Shown: positions 36,916 through 49,941, numbered from the stretch's first letter. The stretch is 64,000 bases of DNA from Viscum album (GCA_963277665.1 OY728128.1:1349876356-1349940355); one strand, 5' to 3'. The notes: a model not told the origin generated them from the letters alone. Numbers and translations are program-made.

Positions 36916-37550
36916 GGTGTTCAGTGATATAATAGATTGTCTTACATTCCTACTCTAGATTAAACCTTGTGTGAGATGTCTTACTTGGTGATCATGCTTT
37001 GTTATTATCCATCATGGTTTTCTTGTGGATTTCTTTGTGGTCTTTCCTTGTTTCTTTGAGGTCCCTACTGAGTATTATATTACTCACCCATGCATGGGCT
37101 TCAACCACATGTGTTGTATCCAGTGAAGAAGATTGATGATTGGGGAAGGACTTGGTGGCCTCGGACTAGGTGGTTCTAGGTGAGATCAAGTAGGTAGGAC
37201 GTGATTCTATAGCTTCAAGTAGCAACTCTTTAATTAGCCATCAGGTGGGGTTCACAGCGGACATATTTCCATTGATCTTGTACTTGCTTTTATTGTAGTT
37301 ATCTTTTTCTAGGTTTGTATTATGGCCCTTTTACTTTCAGTTACACATTTACACTTAGTGGTTGTTTAATAGCATGAATGTTTTCTTTTTTAGTTCCCTT
37401 AGGACGTGGTTGTATGTTCATTTGTAGAGGTACTTAGGAAAATACCGCTCTCTTGTAGGTTGACACCTTCGATGCTAGTCGCCAACCCCTGGCCTTCAGG
37501 AGGTGGGCTTTGGGGGAGTCATAGTACGGGCTCTGAGGGACGAGTCATGA

Positions 37551-38716
37551 AAATTATTATTATTCTTGAGATAATTTAATTATAACCATTGTAACCTTTT
37601 TCAGCCTTCCCAAGTCATTTTGGATATATGATATCAATATCATAAAAATTTATGACATGAAATTAATTGATTAATTAATTCAATATGACTTGGTAATAAA
37701 TTAAATAGAATTAATAAAAACTTTTGTAATAGTTATTAATATACTAAATCATTAACATAGCTTTATTATTTTGGAATATATGAAATATATGTGGCATTTC
37801 GTACTTGAATTAAGCGATCTCTCTAAACAACCCTTTTCTTCAGATTAGGAACAGACCCTCTCAAACACACTTTATTTCTATCTTTAGTGTAATCCAATGA
37901 TTCTTAATTCTGTATATATCTCTAAAGTATATACCTATATTATACTCCCTTACTTTTGTTGGATAATACATACATTATGTTTATTTCTTGAATTCCTTCT
38001 TCAATAAATATCTTTTTATTATGATATGAGGCAAGATTATGCAACCCATTTCCTTCCTTGGGTATTTATTAGGTTTATGAATTATGATAGATATAATATT
38101 TAAAGAAAAAATAATAATAAACATATTATGATTGGTGATCCTATATAGATAGTCAATTCATTAGTTAAACATTTTTTTCCAATGAGACGTTATGTATGGG
38201 ATTAGGGAGTAAACCAAATCCACTATGGGATTTTATCGACATGTGATGTTTCCTTGGAAATTATCCTTGACATATAATTATTTCATGTTTTGTTTTTTTC
38301 TATATTTCTAATGTTTTCATGATCGTTTTATTCCATGTTATTTATGTTATTCTCTTATGAGATTTTTCACGTGTCTTCTCTTTTATGATATCATGTTATA
38401 ACGTTAACTCACACATTATGTTTCCTTATCATATTTATTCCCTTACATATATTTTTTTCTCACCCCTTTTGTTATTTTATTCCCAATGTTATCTCATGCA
38501 TTTTTATGAGCTCAAAGAGATTTATGAGAAAATTGTTTAAAATTAAATAAATAAACGTTATTTTCATGATGAAATTTTAAATACTTAGTATTCCAAATAC
38601 AATGGTCATTTTTAATATTTTTTTATAAATAGATATTTATGTAAAAATTATGTAATAAAATGTTCAAAAAGACTTCATATGCTATAGTTACTTTTGAGTC
38701 ATGGTCTTGTTGTTTA
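37551..38716 (+). repeat. 5' LTR of A, part 2
   Basis: The sequence of A resumes after X2. The 37551-37960 portion aligns with about 60145-60532 of the 3' LTR, including GATCTCTCTAAAC(A/C)AC near 37830 and 60400 and TATATACCTA near 37927 and 60515. The end at 38716 is a guess based on a weak PBS-like TTGGGTATTAATAC at 38717-38730. Confidence 0.6.
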
Positions 38717-40300
38717 TTGGGTATTAATACTTGAATAATTTAGTGATAACCCTATTGATCAGCCTATGTGTAGGAAAATATTATTCATTTTTTGGGAGTT
38801 AAAGAGAAAATGGCTTCCAATAATTTACATCATTGTCTATATAATACAAGTAGATGTGGCTCTAGAACAATTTTATATAGGGGTAATAAACCTAAAAAAG
38901 GATTCATTAGAAAATGATTTGATTATATCCTTGTTCATGAAAAAGAGGCCTTCTGGTACACCTATTCTTACACACTCATGAGATATGCTTTAGAAATTCA
39001 AAATCTCATTGTGAACCATTTTGAAGTAAATGAAATAATTGTTAGGATGGAAAAAATAATAGGGAAAATTATCATGTATAACATATATATAAACCTAGAG
39101 ACTTGTAAGTTATGATATAATTATCATTTATAGTATATTTCTTCTATGATTATAATTTTCCATTTTGTTCATTTATTATTTAATGTATTCATGTGTTTTT
39201 TTAGTTGTAGGTTAACAGAGGGAAATAGGAGAAACCATGCCAAAAAATGTGATATAAAGTGATATGATTTCCCTATTTATTTTCCTAACATTATTGAAAT
39301 GGTAGTAGAGAACTTAATTTTATTAATGGCTCAATTTGATCAGGTTATTAAAACTAACATGAATCATTGAGAACTCCCACCGTTTCCTAAGAAAGAAAAT
39401 GTTACAGTTGATTTCTTTGTATGAAAAAATGCCTCCTAAATTTAGTGGATATTATGTACCCTAAACACAAAATAATGGATTAACTCCATTGATAATATAA
39501 CTTATTTTCTATAATTCATAAAAACAATATATTGTGTTACTGGTCATTTATCAAATGGGTGAGGAATCATGTTAGTGGTAGATGATTAAAAGGAACATGA
39601 TGTCTAAATAAGATATTGATTATATTGATTGGGAAGAATTCATTAAAGTATTCTTCAATAAATATATTCCCTAAACTCTCAATTTTAAAATGGAGATAGA
39701 GTTCATAAAACCAAAGAAAATGTATTATGAGTTTATCATGGTGTCCAAAGAAATTGTCATGAGGATTTCATTGTTTACCTCTTGCATTTTGAAAAACACA
39801 AAAAATTAACGTGGATAATTTATTTAGTGGGTTAACAATGATTCTATGAATATAATAAGAAAATTTAGACTTTGGTAGATATAAAGAGATAGTTTGTTAT
39901 TCTTACAAAGTTAATATGAATATTGGTGACTCTCAATGGTCTCTTGGACTTGGATATAAAAAGGAAAAAAATAAATTTTATGTGGGAGGATAAAAAGATA
40001 AACCTTATGGTGGGAATAAAACCTAAAATCCCATTTAAAAAATTGTGGGAAGGAGTATACTAGAATATTTCAGAGGGGAAATAGAATATTCTTAAAGAGA
40101 GGGAAAAGGGAATCAAGCTAATAAATTCCTAAGAGAGATTAAGAAACCCACCACTGAAATAGAGGGAAAATGATCAGATCCACACTCATCCTATGGTATA
40201 TAGCTTCAATTATAAGGAACACATACATTATGCATTACAATTCCATAAACTAAAAGTTTTCATAGAAAATAAATGAAGACAACATATAAGGACTATAGAG
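38717..40300 (+). pseudogene. Element A leader and gag remnant
   Basis: The N-terminal part begins near 39298 (MVVENLILLMAQFDQV). PPKFSGYYVP at 39432-39461 is the conserved capsid-domain motif, shared with B. A decayed zinc knuckle at about 40197-40245 reads YSFNYKEHIHYALQFHK, with the Cys residues changed. The first 580 bp is leader. Gag would assemble the particle, but numerous stops rule out a product. Confidence 0.75.
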
Positions 40301-40533
40301 CATGGAATGGGATATTCTATAACTACTAGTGATGTGGATTACAAAAATTTTGCGGTGATAGATATGAGATTCATTCATTCAAGAATAGTGAATGTGCTAT
40401 TTGAATCTGGTTCTACACATTCCTTCATATCATTCAATTTTGTTAAAGCTATTCAAACACCACCTCAAGACATGGGGTTTTGACTATATTTGTGAGAAAA
40501 GAAAATATAAATTATATCATCCCATGTATATAA
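40301..40533 (+). pseudogene. Element A protease, N-terminal part
   Basis: RIVNVLFESGSTHSFISFNF (40384-40443) contains the retropepsin active-site region, where E replaces the catalytic D of the usual DSGxTHSFI. The reading continues to the TATAA at 40529-40533 and stops at the start of solo LTR E. The C-terminal part resumes at 55061. Confidence 0.85.
40529..40533. repeat. Target-site duplication, left copy, of E
   Basis: TATAA precedes the LTR start TGTTAGTATT and is repeated at 55056-55060 directly after the LTR end CCAACA. Confidence 0.8.
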
Positions 40534-41470
40534 TGTTAGTATTTGAAAAAATATATAAATAATTTAACCGTTTTATTTGTTTTGATCAATTTCTTTCTCC
40601 TCGCATTTTATTAAATTCTCACGTATTTTAATTAATTAATAATTTTTTCAAATATTAATAATCGTTAATCTTTTCATTTACATGTTTTAATCATGTCATT
40701 ATATTTTTATTTATTTCAGTCTGAAATTTTTTTAAGGAAATAAATTTGGGCCATCCTTAGTGAGACAATTGGCTAGCCCTCAACCACTTAGGGGACCCAT
40801 TGGGTCAACACTATGGGAAGTCCCACCACATGCATCCCTCAAGGAATAATTATTAATTAGTATTAATAGTGTATTTTTAATGTATATGGGTCTTAGAATA
40901 ATTCCCACAACACATCCCATCTAAGAATATGGTTGGGCTAGGTCATTTGCAGTGTGGTAGGATTGTGTGGGCAATTTTTATAATGGTCATGATCCCTATT
41001 CTTCAGCTTGATCTGTGGATCCATGTAGCCTGTATGATATACCGCTTGCTATAAACTACACATTGTTTATGTGGTATAGTTATGCATGTTCACTGTTAAC
41101 CCATGTTAAAAATATCATATATATCTCAGGCATCTGATTAAATCCCTACGAGCTGTCTGATCTTTTTATTTATCATACACTAATTTTTTTAACTCTAACG
41201 CCTTAGTGTTTGATATTAGTCATATTATTGGGTTTCTATTAGTCTCCATTTCATATGTGAATAGAAAATAATCTCCAACATATCTTGTTTCTACTTATAT
41301 TTCATTAAATCACTAGTTTTAAATTGTCTATCCTCGTCAAGATCTTGTTAAAACTTCTTATCATGGATTTATTTTGAACAGAAATGTCTTATTCTTCTTT
41401 GGGATCTTATTTCATCTCATAGTTTGAGTAATTCCAATCCTTCCCCATTTATTTTTGATCAATTGTGAAA
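40534..41470 (+). repeat. Element E LTR, left portion
   Basis: From the LTR start through an AT-rich stretch and a less AT-rich part (40770-41060). No coding signal and no copy elsewhere in the window. Confidence 0.6.
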
Positions 41471-41935
41471 CTGATACATTTTAATAGTGATTTATTAGTC
41501 ACTATTGGTCATCAATAATGGTGATTCCCGAACCACTATCAGACAATAATGGTGAGTCAGGAGACACCATTGGAAATCTCCAACAATTAGTTGTGAGCCA
41601 TTGTTGGACACCAATATCATGTAATGAGTTACCGTTAGACATCAACTGTGAGTATTTTTACACCAATCAGTTGTTATTTCTTTCTAATTATTGAAAATTT
41701 TATTGGATTCAACAAGAACTCTTATCCTTCTTCCATGAGGTGCAGTAGGGTTCTTTTTCTTTTAATTTGTTTTCTTATTTTTATCAAAAAATTATTCATC
41801 AATTTTGTTTCCTATTATTTTGAAATAATTTTCATGAGTCCCCATTAAAACCCAATGGTGGGTTATGAGTCCCCATTGGATCCCAACGGTAGTTCATCAG
41901 TCACCATTGGGAATTTAATGGGGGGGAATTTTTTA
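41470..41935. repeat. Patch with CACTA-like subterminal repeats
   Basis: Two clusters (about 41495-41650 and 41835-41925) of short degenerate units contain ACCATTGG and its complement, alternating in orientation about every 30 bp (for example AATGGTGATTCC, ACACCATTGG, AATGGTGGGTTATGAG). Such arrays are typical of the subterminal regions of plant CACTA or related DNA transposons. No transposase, clear terminal inverted repeat or target duplication was found. Confidence 0.4.
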
Positions 41936-42018
41936 TTTATTCTCTTGAAACCTTTGGTTGTTAAATGGAATGGAATTTGTATTGTTTTGGTTGGATATTT
42001 TTTTTCATGAAAGTAAAA

Positions 42019-45000
42019 CGTTATCATTTTAAAACCTAGATTATGAAAGAATAATTACTTTTCATGTTTATTAATTTTTATTAATTAGATATTAAATTTT
42101 AATTAAAAAGTTACACTATGTTCAATATAATATATGAATAATCTTGTTTTATTATTTAAAACTATATTTTTCTAAAAAGAAATTTAATCACCTTTTAATG
42201 GTGTGATTATTTTATAAAAAAAATTCAAAATTTTATAAATTCTATTTGAAAAAATAAACTATTTTTTTGAAATCATAATATAAGAATTTACTTTGGTTAA
42301 ATTATTGGTATTTTTCTGATAAGTTTCATTTCTTGATTAATAGTTAAAAAAATATTTCATTTTAATTGAAACAGATTTTTCATCTAAATATTTAGAGAGT
42401 TGAATTATATTATTAATTGTTTTTAAAAAAATAATTACATCAATTATATATTATTTAATAAATTTTATGGAATTTGAATCAATTTCAAATTGAGTTTTGA
42501 TTTAAAAACAGTTCAATCTTTTGAATGCATTCACTTTAGTAAGTCATTTTCTCACCTAACCAAAATGAATAATTTTAAAATAATTTTAGCCACTTATATT
42601 TTTTGAATTTAGGAAAATATATTACTTTTTTTTGAATAATTTTGTATGAATTTAGTAAATATTACCATTTCATGGATAATATGAATAGTAAACTGGGTAA
42701 ATTTTATTTCCGTGCTTAAGGGTAAATCTGGTAATAAAGTGTAAAAATAATAATATAAATATTAGAACATTATCCTAAAACATGTCCAAATTTTATTTTA
42801 TGTGTTATTTTCTGCTAAAATTGTCTCTATAACGATTTTATGGCCTATTGGGGCCACATTAATAACATTATGACCTTTATTGTATTTTATTTTAATAAAA
42901 AGTCAAAAATTTCATGCTTAGATTTCTAATTACTATAACATTTCTAATATAAGGTTATTTAGATTATGTATTCCAATATATGTAATATTTTGAATTATAA
43001 AATGTTTTTATTCATCTTGGTAATTTATTTTTAATTTTTAGGGAATAAAAAATTACCTTAAAGGCTTACACAATGATAATGAGTCAATTTTTCAATAAAA
43101 GGAAATGTCATATAAATTATAATAAGAAAAATAAAAATAAAAATATTTTGAGAAAATTAATGTCATACAAGAATTATATGTATGAATTATGTATTATAGT
43201 GATTTGTTAAAATATTTTGTTCGAAGATATAAAATTTCTATGTTATTTTTTTAATATTTATTTAACGAATAGTGTAAAAGATGACATTAGTGATATTTTA
43301 AAATAAACAACATTCACATAAATGAAATTTTTTTGAAAAAACTAATGTTGAGAAAAATGATTCATATAAGGTTTAAAATTTCATCAATGATCCATTTTTT
43401 CTCTTTTTTATTTTTATAGTAACTATATTAACCCTTAATGAGTGAAAATCCTAGTTTCCATAGTAATAGTTAAGGGTGTTAAAAATGTGTTCAAGGAAAA
43501 GGAAAAGGATTAAAAAACAGTAAAAATATGTATAAATTCCATTGTATGAATTTATTCAGACCCATAATCATCCTATATTCTAAATCAATCATTTTGGAGA
43601 CATTTGAAAAACAATATTAGTTTATATTAATTTAATATTATGAAGATTTCAAAGAGTGTCCCCCCTATCTTCTAAAAGAGATCCTTCTCTACTCTTCTAT
43701 TCACACATAAAAGCCTATTTTTATTCTAATATCTACTCAAATACTTTCCTATAATACCTCCCAAAACATTAGATCTCTTATTTTAAGAATAAAACTATCC
43801 ATAGTGGTGTTAGAGTGATAACAAAAAAGAGGTTGTTTGAATAAAATGTATAGTTTTTAGTCAAGTATTTTTATTTTATTTATTATTCCAGTACCATAAA
43901 TTATTACTAAACCATATGAAATAATAACTATAGTATCCCAAATATAATCAGTTGTCATTATGTAAATGTCATCACTAAAATCCATATCCACTTACCTAAA
44001 TGGGAAAATAATTAATAGTTTGTGTATAGTGGACTACCACCTCACTAACTAATATAATATGTTTTACATCACCATCTCTCAAGTTTGGTTATAATGATAG
44101 AATTTAAATTTATATATTGTATAAATTTCATATTATTCATTATGTAATAATATTATTACATTTACATTGTTACCCTTCCCTACACATGGAAATGATAATT
44201 TTGTTCATATGTACGTGAAAAATATCACCTCCATGAAGCAATGTGATTGGTTTTTCATCACCACATCACGTGAATGATATATATATATATAAGTGATAAA
44301 AATTGTTTACAACTGAGAAAGAAGCACATGATAAATAAAAACAGCTATCTCAGGGAGTTGACCCCATGACCACGCCCCCAAACACCTCCCCACCCTTACC
44401 ACCCCAACCGATCATGGGGGAAAACATGTTATTTAGAAATTGTTTTAATGATTTTATTATCATTATATAAAGATAAAGTAATACATACCTTATTTTCAAA
44501 ATTATCATTAAAAAATGGTAATGTTACTCTTATGTACGTACGACCTAACATCTCCATGATTATAACATATTTTATTTTTCATAAACATAAATAATTGATT
44601 GTTTTAAAAGTATAATTGATGTATAAAAACGATAAAAATTTCATGAATACTACACTTAAGATGATTTAATAATTAAAAAATTGACTATTGACATCAAACC
44701 AACTTCATTTGGGACTCATGTAATAAAATTCATCAAAATTTCTGATATGGTCATAAATTATTTACTAATTGGTATAACGTGATAATAAGTTATATAAAAT
44801 GACTTATAAAAATTAACAAGGTTCTAAATAAAGTAAATAATTAACCTAATTTTATTATTTATGAAGATAGATATTGTAGGTGATGATCCAGACTCAAGGT
44901 AAGGGCCTTTCTTTTAAAAATCCTCTTAAATGTAATCATTAAACTATTTTTTCAAAATACAAAATGAATCTTTTTTTAATATATAAGAATTAAATGTAAT

Positions 45001-45642
45001 TTCCCTCATTAATTTAGATTTAATATTTTGATTCTTCCTTTATAAGTTTAAATTTTAATTTTCAAATAATGTTTTTTATTTATGAGTGTGTGGCTTTGGA
45101 AAAATAAAAGTTGAATTTAAAATAGGAAATTTATTTTCCTCAAGAATATTTCTTTTATAAAAGATTTATATTTTTTCCCTTATGTTATGGTTATTAGTAA
45201 TTTTTTATGACAAGTGGCAGTTTTGTGATAAAACTAGGGTGGGTGAGCCTGTTATAGCTCTCTAATGCATTAGGTAATGAGATAGAGTTATCTAGTAGGG
45301 ATTCTATTAAGATATTAAAAGAATATACTACATTGGTTATTGAAAATTTAACCATGTTACTTACTCCCTATGTATCCGTGAAAAATATAGTATATATAAG
45401 AGTGATATGTAAATAATTCCATAAGTTACCTATATGATTTATGTTTTCTATGGAGTTTGATAAAAAAAACATATAATTTCCTATGGTAACCTATAAATCA
45501 TATGTTTTATAAGTGAAAATTATAACTTTGTGAAAATTTATTCATGTGTTTATAAGTAATCATGGACTAATGGTTTATTTATTACTTTTTATAACAGTTA
45601 ATGAGATTTTCGGGTTTATCTCAAGTTTTAAAAAAATCACAA
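42019..45642 (+). repeat. 5' LTR of B
   Basis: Collinear with 49942-53439. Matching blocks include 42060-42240 with 49975-50155, 43650-43830 with 51560-51740, and 45355-45590 with 53145-53390. The exact start and end are uncertain by about 20 bp. Confidence 0.8.
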
Positions 45643-46500
45643 TATTTGAACATTCTTTGAGGAAACACCTCATAAATTTTGTGGATATTATGACCCAATG
45701 GTATCCAAATAGTGGATTAAATCGATAGAAAATATTTTTGATGTCATGGGGTATTCAGAACATCAAAAGGTTACACTTTATATTTACTATTTAGAAGTTT
45801 AATCTTACTAGTGGTGGTTGATGGTCAATAATATTAGGGATAATGAGAATATTGTTTCTTTGAAATGAGATGAAATCCATAATATTTCTCTTGAGAAATA
45901 CTTTCTTAAGATGATTTAACTTATGATGGAAATTATTTTTAGAATTGATACAGGATGATGATTCAGTGACTATATATGATAAAAAAAATCACTTTATTGG
46001 AAAGGTGCACTCCAGATTTTATATAGGATCGTGATAGTAAAATCAATAGTTATTACTTACGATGTAATCTATTATTTCAAAGGACATTAAATTATTATGA
46101 ATTTAAATGTTAAAAAAACTAGTTTGTTGTGCGAATAAGGTGGAAATATAGGATTCTAATTATCAAACATTCTCTTTCAATGAGTAGAATAATAGTTCGA
46201 TATGGTAGTAAAAAGTGATGAACTCATCAAAGAAGTATGATGGTAAGAAAATTAATTTTATTGTTTCTGAGAATTGTCATAAAAAACATAGAAATACCAT
46301 TTGAATTAGGGTAAGTGCTTCCAATGTGGTCATATGTGTCATAATTCTTGAAAATAAAAATTAAAAGATCATGGTAGTGGTATGAAAAGTAATGATATAC
46401 AGTCAGCATAATTTTTAAAATGAAACCAGATTGGTCATTATATAGATGAGAGTCCAAAGAGGAACTCGAATAATAGGAAGTATCCAGACTATATACAGAA
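45643..46500 (+). pseudogene. Element B gag remnant
   Basis: PHKFCGYYDPMVSK (45668-45709) is the conserved gypsy capsid-domain start, followed after one stop by W-I-K-S-I-E-K-I-F. A zinc knuckle at 46316-46354 reads CFQCGHMCHNS then stop, a C-x2-C-x2-H pattern with the last Cys lost. The N-terminal portion of gag is missing. Confidence 0.8.
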
Positions 46501-46576
46501 TGGTGTAATGTAATCCTTCAAATATAATTCAATAGATATTGGTCCATAAAATTATGTGGTATCATGTATATTTTTT

Positions 46577-46890
46577 ATTTTTTAAAATTATGCTAATATA
46601 TTATTTGATGTGGGGACTACATATTATTTTATTTATGATAAATGTTTTCATAAATTGGATATTCCACCTCAAGAAATGAAGCCAGAACATATGGTAAAAG
46701 CACCTTGGATAAATATTAAGGGGAAAATAAATTATAAGAATATTCATTTCATTTTTTGTAGAAGGAGTTTACCTGAAATCCTTTTTATCTTTCCCCTAGT
46801 AGATTTTAATGTTATTCTAGGTACGTATTGTATTTATGTTTACCACGGTAATATTGATTATAAATATAAATAATTTTTAATCCAAAAAGA
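46577..46890 (+). pseudogene. Element B aspartic protease remnant
   Basis: NILFDVGTTYYFIYDKCFHK holds the active-site region. The family has DSG/AT, so the residue after the catalytic Asp is Val. Downstream, PPQEMKPEHMVKAPW and PLVDFNVILGTYCIYVYHGN match the C-terminal ILGMDW motif (here ILGTYC). The 87-codon run from 46610 to 46873 is unbroken, making it one of the better preserved segments. Confidence 0.88.
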
Positions 46891-47089
46891 TTTTTATTTT
46901 TTATTAATGAATAATCTAATAACATTGATAAAATATCAAGAAGATGAGAAACTATTAAAAAATTATATGAATGTTATCTGGTACATATAGTTGAAAATAA
47001 AGGATCTTTTGATATTATATTTTTTCCAATGGTAAATGAGTATTTAGATGTTTTTTTGATGAGTTATCTAGTATTATACCAGATTAGTG

Positions 47090-47870
47090 AATTGAATTGA
47101 CTATTGAATTAGTTCTCAATGCTAATATAATTTTTAAACCCCCCTATCAAATGGTACGAGAATAAATTCTAGAATTAACAAAGTAGTTAGGGGAGTTTAA
47201 AGAAAAAGGTTTATTCTTACCTAGAACATCACAATGGGGTTCTCCTTTCTTTTTTGTTAAAACATAAACGGTTCAATGAGGCTTTGGATTGATTATAGAG
47301 CCTTGAATAAAATCACGGTAAGAAAAACCATAATTTTCCCCATATTTATATTTTTTATCAGCTCATAAGAGAACAGTATTTTCCAATGGTTGACCTATGT
47401 TTGGGGTACCATCAGTTTAAATTAAAGGATGAAAGCATTCGGAAGATTCCATTTCAAACTAGATATCAACACTATGAATTTTTATTTATATCATTTTGGA
47501 TATCAAATGCACCTGCTGTATTCAGGGATCTTATGAATAGATTTTTTAATGAGTTATTGAATAAGTTCTTGGTTGTGTTTATTGATGAAATTTGGATATA
47601 TTGTAAAATAAAACAAAAGAATCAAATACATATAAGTGTTTTTTTTTAACCATATATTAAAATAAAATGTCTGGTAAATTTAAAAAGTATTAATTTTTTT
47701 TGCAACAACATTCATTCCATCGTCACATTGTTTCAAAATATGGAATAATCATTAATCCTTCTAAAATGAAAGTTGGTGATGAATGGAGAAGACTAACAAA
47801 TAAAACCTAGATTCATAGTTTTCTTGGTTTAGAAGGATATTACCAGAGTTTTTTTTATAAATTTCACTAC
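47090..47870 (+). pseudogene. Element B reverse transcriptase remnant
   Basis: The 87-codon run 47386-47649 reads VDLCLGYHQFKLKDESIRKI, FQTRYQHYEFLFISF and NAPAVFRDLMNRFF, then FLVVFIDEIWIYCK. This is the RT palm, with the active-site box IDDIL changed to IDEIW, so the second catalytic Asp is Glu. FLGLEGYYQ near 47820 marks the RT end. The upstream lead (47105-47260) is frameshifted. Confidence 0.9.
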
Positions 47871-48420
47871 TATATAGAACACTGACTAAGTTAACATGAA
47901 AAGGAATTATGCTCATTTGGTAAAAATATTGTGATGATTGTTTTTACAAATTGAAAAAACGCTGTTGAATTCTCTAGTTTTGGCCCTACCATCTAGAAGT
48001 GGTGATGTTTTTATTTATAGTGATTCTTGGTTGAAATTACATTTTAGTTTCCTAATTCATAATGATTATGTACGTGATTATTCATTACATTAGTTGAAAT
48101 CTATTGAGTTAAATCACCCTACACATGATTTGAAATTAGATTCTATTTTTTTCATTAAATATTTTTAGTCATCAATTCTATAATTTAAATGTGGAATATA
48201 TAATGATCGTTACAGTTTAAAGTATAAATTCACTCCGATAGAATTGAACATGAGATAGAGAAGTTGGATAGAACTAATCAACAATTATGATTTCAAAACT
48301 CATTAACATACTAGAAAATAAAATAAAATGGTTTATGATTTGAGTTGGAAAAATAATGCAACCTTAACCATGTTACATTTGGAAAATGACCCCTTAGTTA
48401 ATTATTTGATGAATGTCTAT
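47871..48420 (+). pseudogene. Element B RNase H remnant
   Basis: YNDRYSLKYKFTPIELNMR followed by RSWIELINNYDFKT (about 48210-48300) and KMVYDLSWKN matches the YTDHKSLKYxFTQKELNxRQRRW...ADALSRK stretch of gypsy RNase H. Stops lie at the usual Gln/Arg positions. Confidence 0.82.
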
Positions 48421-48599
48421 TAGGAAGTTGTTGGGGAAGGAAATTACTCTATTTTGTTATAGGGTTTAGAGAAATAATATCTATCATATATAATTAATCA
48501 AGCATAAAAGTAAGTCTATGAGTTATAGAAAATGTTTCAAATGAATAAGAACTGAAATTTTATTGAATATAATAATGAAAAAGATTGTGTTTTGATATT

Positions 48600-49740
48600 T
48601 GGGAAGATATTATGTTTGCATTTTGTTTCCTAGTTGAGAAAAGAGTTACTGAATAATACTTATAGTTCTCCATTTTCTGTTCAACTGGATAGCACTAAGA
48701 TGTATAGACATATTTGAGAGTATTACAAGTGGGGTGGAATGAATTGAGATATTTTTGACCTTACTATGAGATGTTTGATTTTTTAATAGGTTAAAGAAGA
48801 AAACACTTAACAGAGGGAATGGTTTGGCCTTTCTGAGTTCCATGGTGGAAGTTTGAAAAACTTTCCATGGATTTCAAAGTGATATTACCAAATATGTCTC
48901 AAGGTAACAATTTTATTGGGGTTATTATTGATCAAAAAAACTAAATTTATACATTTTCTTCCCATTCGAGACAATTTGTTTCTATGTCAAATTTCTAGAT
49001 TTTATAATAATGATATTTTAAGCTTACGTGGAGTTATTCTCTCCATTGTATCTGATATTTATCCTATGTTCACTTCTAACTTTTGGGAATGCCATCATAA
49101 GTCATTGGGAACAAAATTAAATTTCATCACACCCTTTCTTCCTCATTCTGATGGAAAATCATAATGAATAATTCAATCATTGGAGGATATGATATTTTAC
49201 TGTTCAATGGATTACATGGGAATATGGGATCAAAATATTTCATTAGTTGAGTTTTCTATAATAATAGTTTTCATTCTAATATACAGATGGCACAATTTGA
49301 GAACTTATATGGAAAGTAGTTTCAAACTCCATATATTGGGATGAAGTATGTGAAAGGATATTGATGGGACTAGAAATGGTTAAAGAAGAGGATATGAATG
49401 ATAAAATGATTTAGAAACATATGAGGAAAACTTAGAGTAAGAATAAAAGTTATGTGGGTATTTAGAAGAAATATATTTCTTTCAAGGTATGTGATTATGA
49501 CTTTATCAATGTTTTTATATGAAAAAGTTTAAAGATATTTGGTAATGAGAAGATGTTTCCAAATTTCATTGGACCTTAAAAAAACCTATATAATGTTAGA
49601 TTGGTTTCCTACTTAGTAAAGTGTCCTCAGAGTTTATCCCAGTTAAAAAACATATTTCATGTTTTTATTCTAAGGAAATATGTACCAAATTTATCTCATG
49701 TTTTAATCCTTCAAGTAGTTCATTTGGAAGATAATATTTC
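48600..49740 (+). pseudogene. Element B integrase remnant
   Basis: Segments found in order: ELLNNTYSSPFSVQLDSTKM (zinc-binding N-region, about 48645-48705), DIFDLTMRC, then an 82-codon run at 48916-49164 with TKFIHFLPIRDN, LRGVILSIVSDIYPMFTSNFW (second catalytic Asp) and GTKLNFITPFLPHSDGKS, and then NNSFHSNIQMAQFENLYGK. Order and spacing match gypsy integrases. Confidence 0.88.
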
Positions 49741-49930
49741 TTATGAGAAAAAACCAATCTAGGGTCTAGACTACATAGAGAAAGTGTTGAAAAACTAGGT
49801 GATTAAATAGGATAATTTTTTACTAAATAACCATATTGTTGAAGAGTTAACCTAGGAATCTGAATATTCTATGAGAGAAACATATCCCCACATATTTAAC
49901 AACTAAAAAAATTGTGAGGATAAAAATTTC
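49741..49930 (+). pseudogene. Element B chromodomain-like tail
   Basis: GLDYIEKVLKN, then about 15 residues on HIVEELT-stop-ESEYSMRETYPHIF (about 49757-49905). This follows the chromodomain pattern (hydrophobic lead, NH-x-VEEATWE-x-E-x2-MR...YPxLF). It sits at the end of pol, just before the PPT. Confidence 0.75.
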
Positions 49931-49941
49931 AAAAGGGGGGA
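49929..49941 (+). promoter_or_regulatory. Polypurine tract of B
   Basis: TCAAAAGGGGGGA lies directly before the 3' LTR. It is the best-preserved PPT in the window. Confidence 0.85.

Larger units (their letters stand above)
27213..37550 (+). mobile_element. Element X2: full-length Ty3/gypsy chromovirus, degenerate
   Basis: LTRs of about 2.75 kb (27213-29960 and 34791-37550) enclose PBS, gag, protease, RT, RNase H, integrase, chromodomain-like tail and PPT, all on the plus strand. It is the same family as X1. In a 69-bp stretch compared by hand (from 27258, and near 34830) 14 bases differ between LTRs, about 20 percent. It lies within the 5' LTR of A; the uninterrupted site is visible in the 3' LTR of A near 60135. 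TCATGA occurs at both junctions, which could be a target duplication or the LTR terminus. Confidence 0.92.
34791..37550 (+). repeat. 3' LTR of X2
   Basis: Collinear with 27213-29960. The outer end reads GAGTCATGA, after which the sequence of A resumes. Confidence 0.9.
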
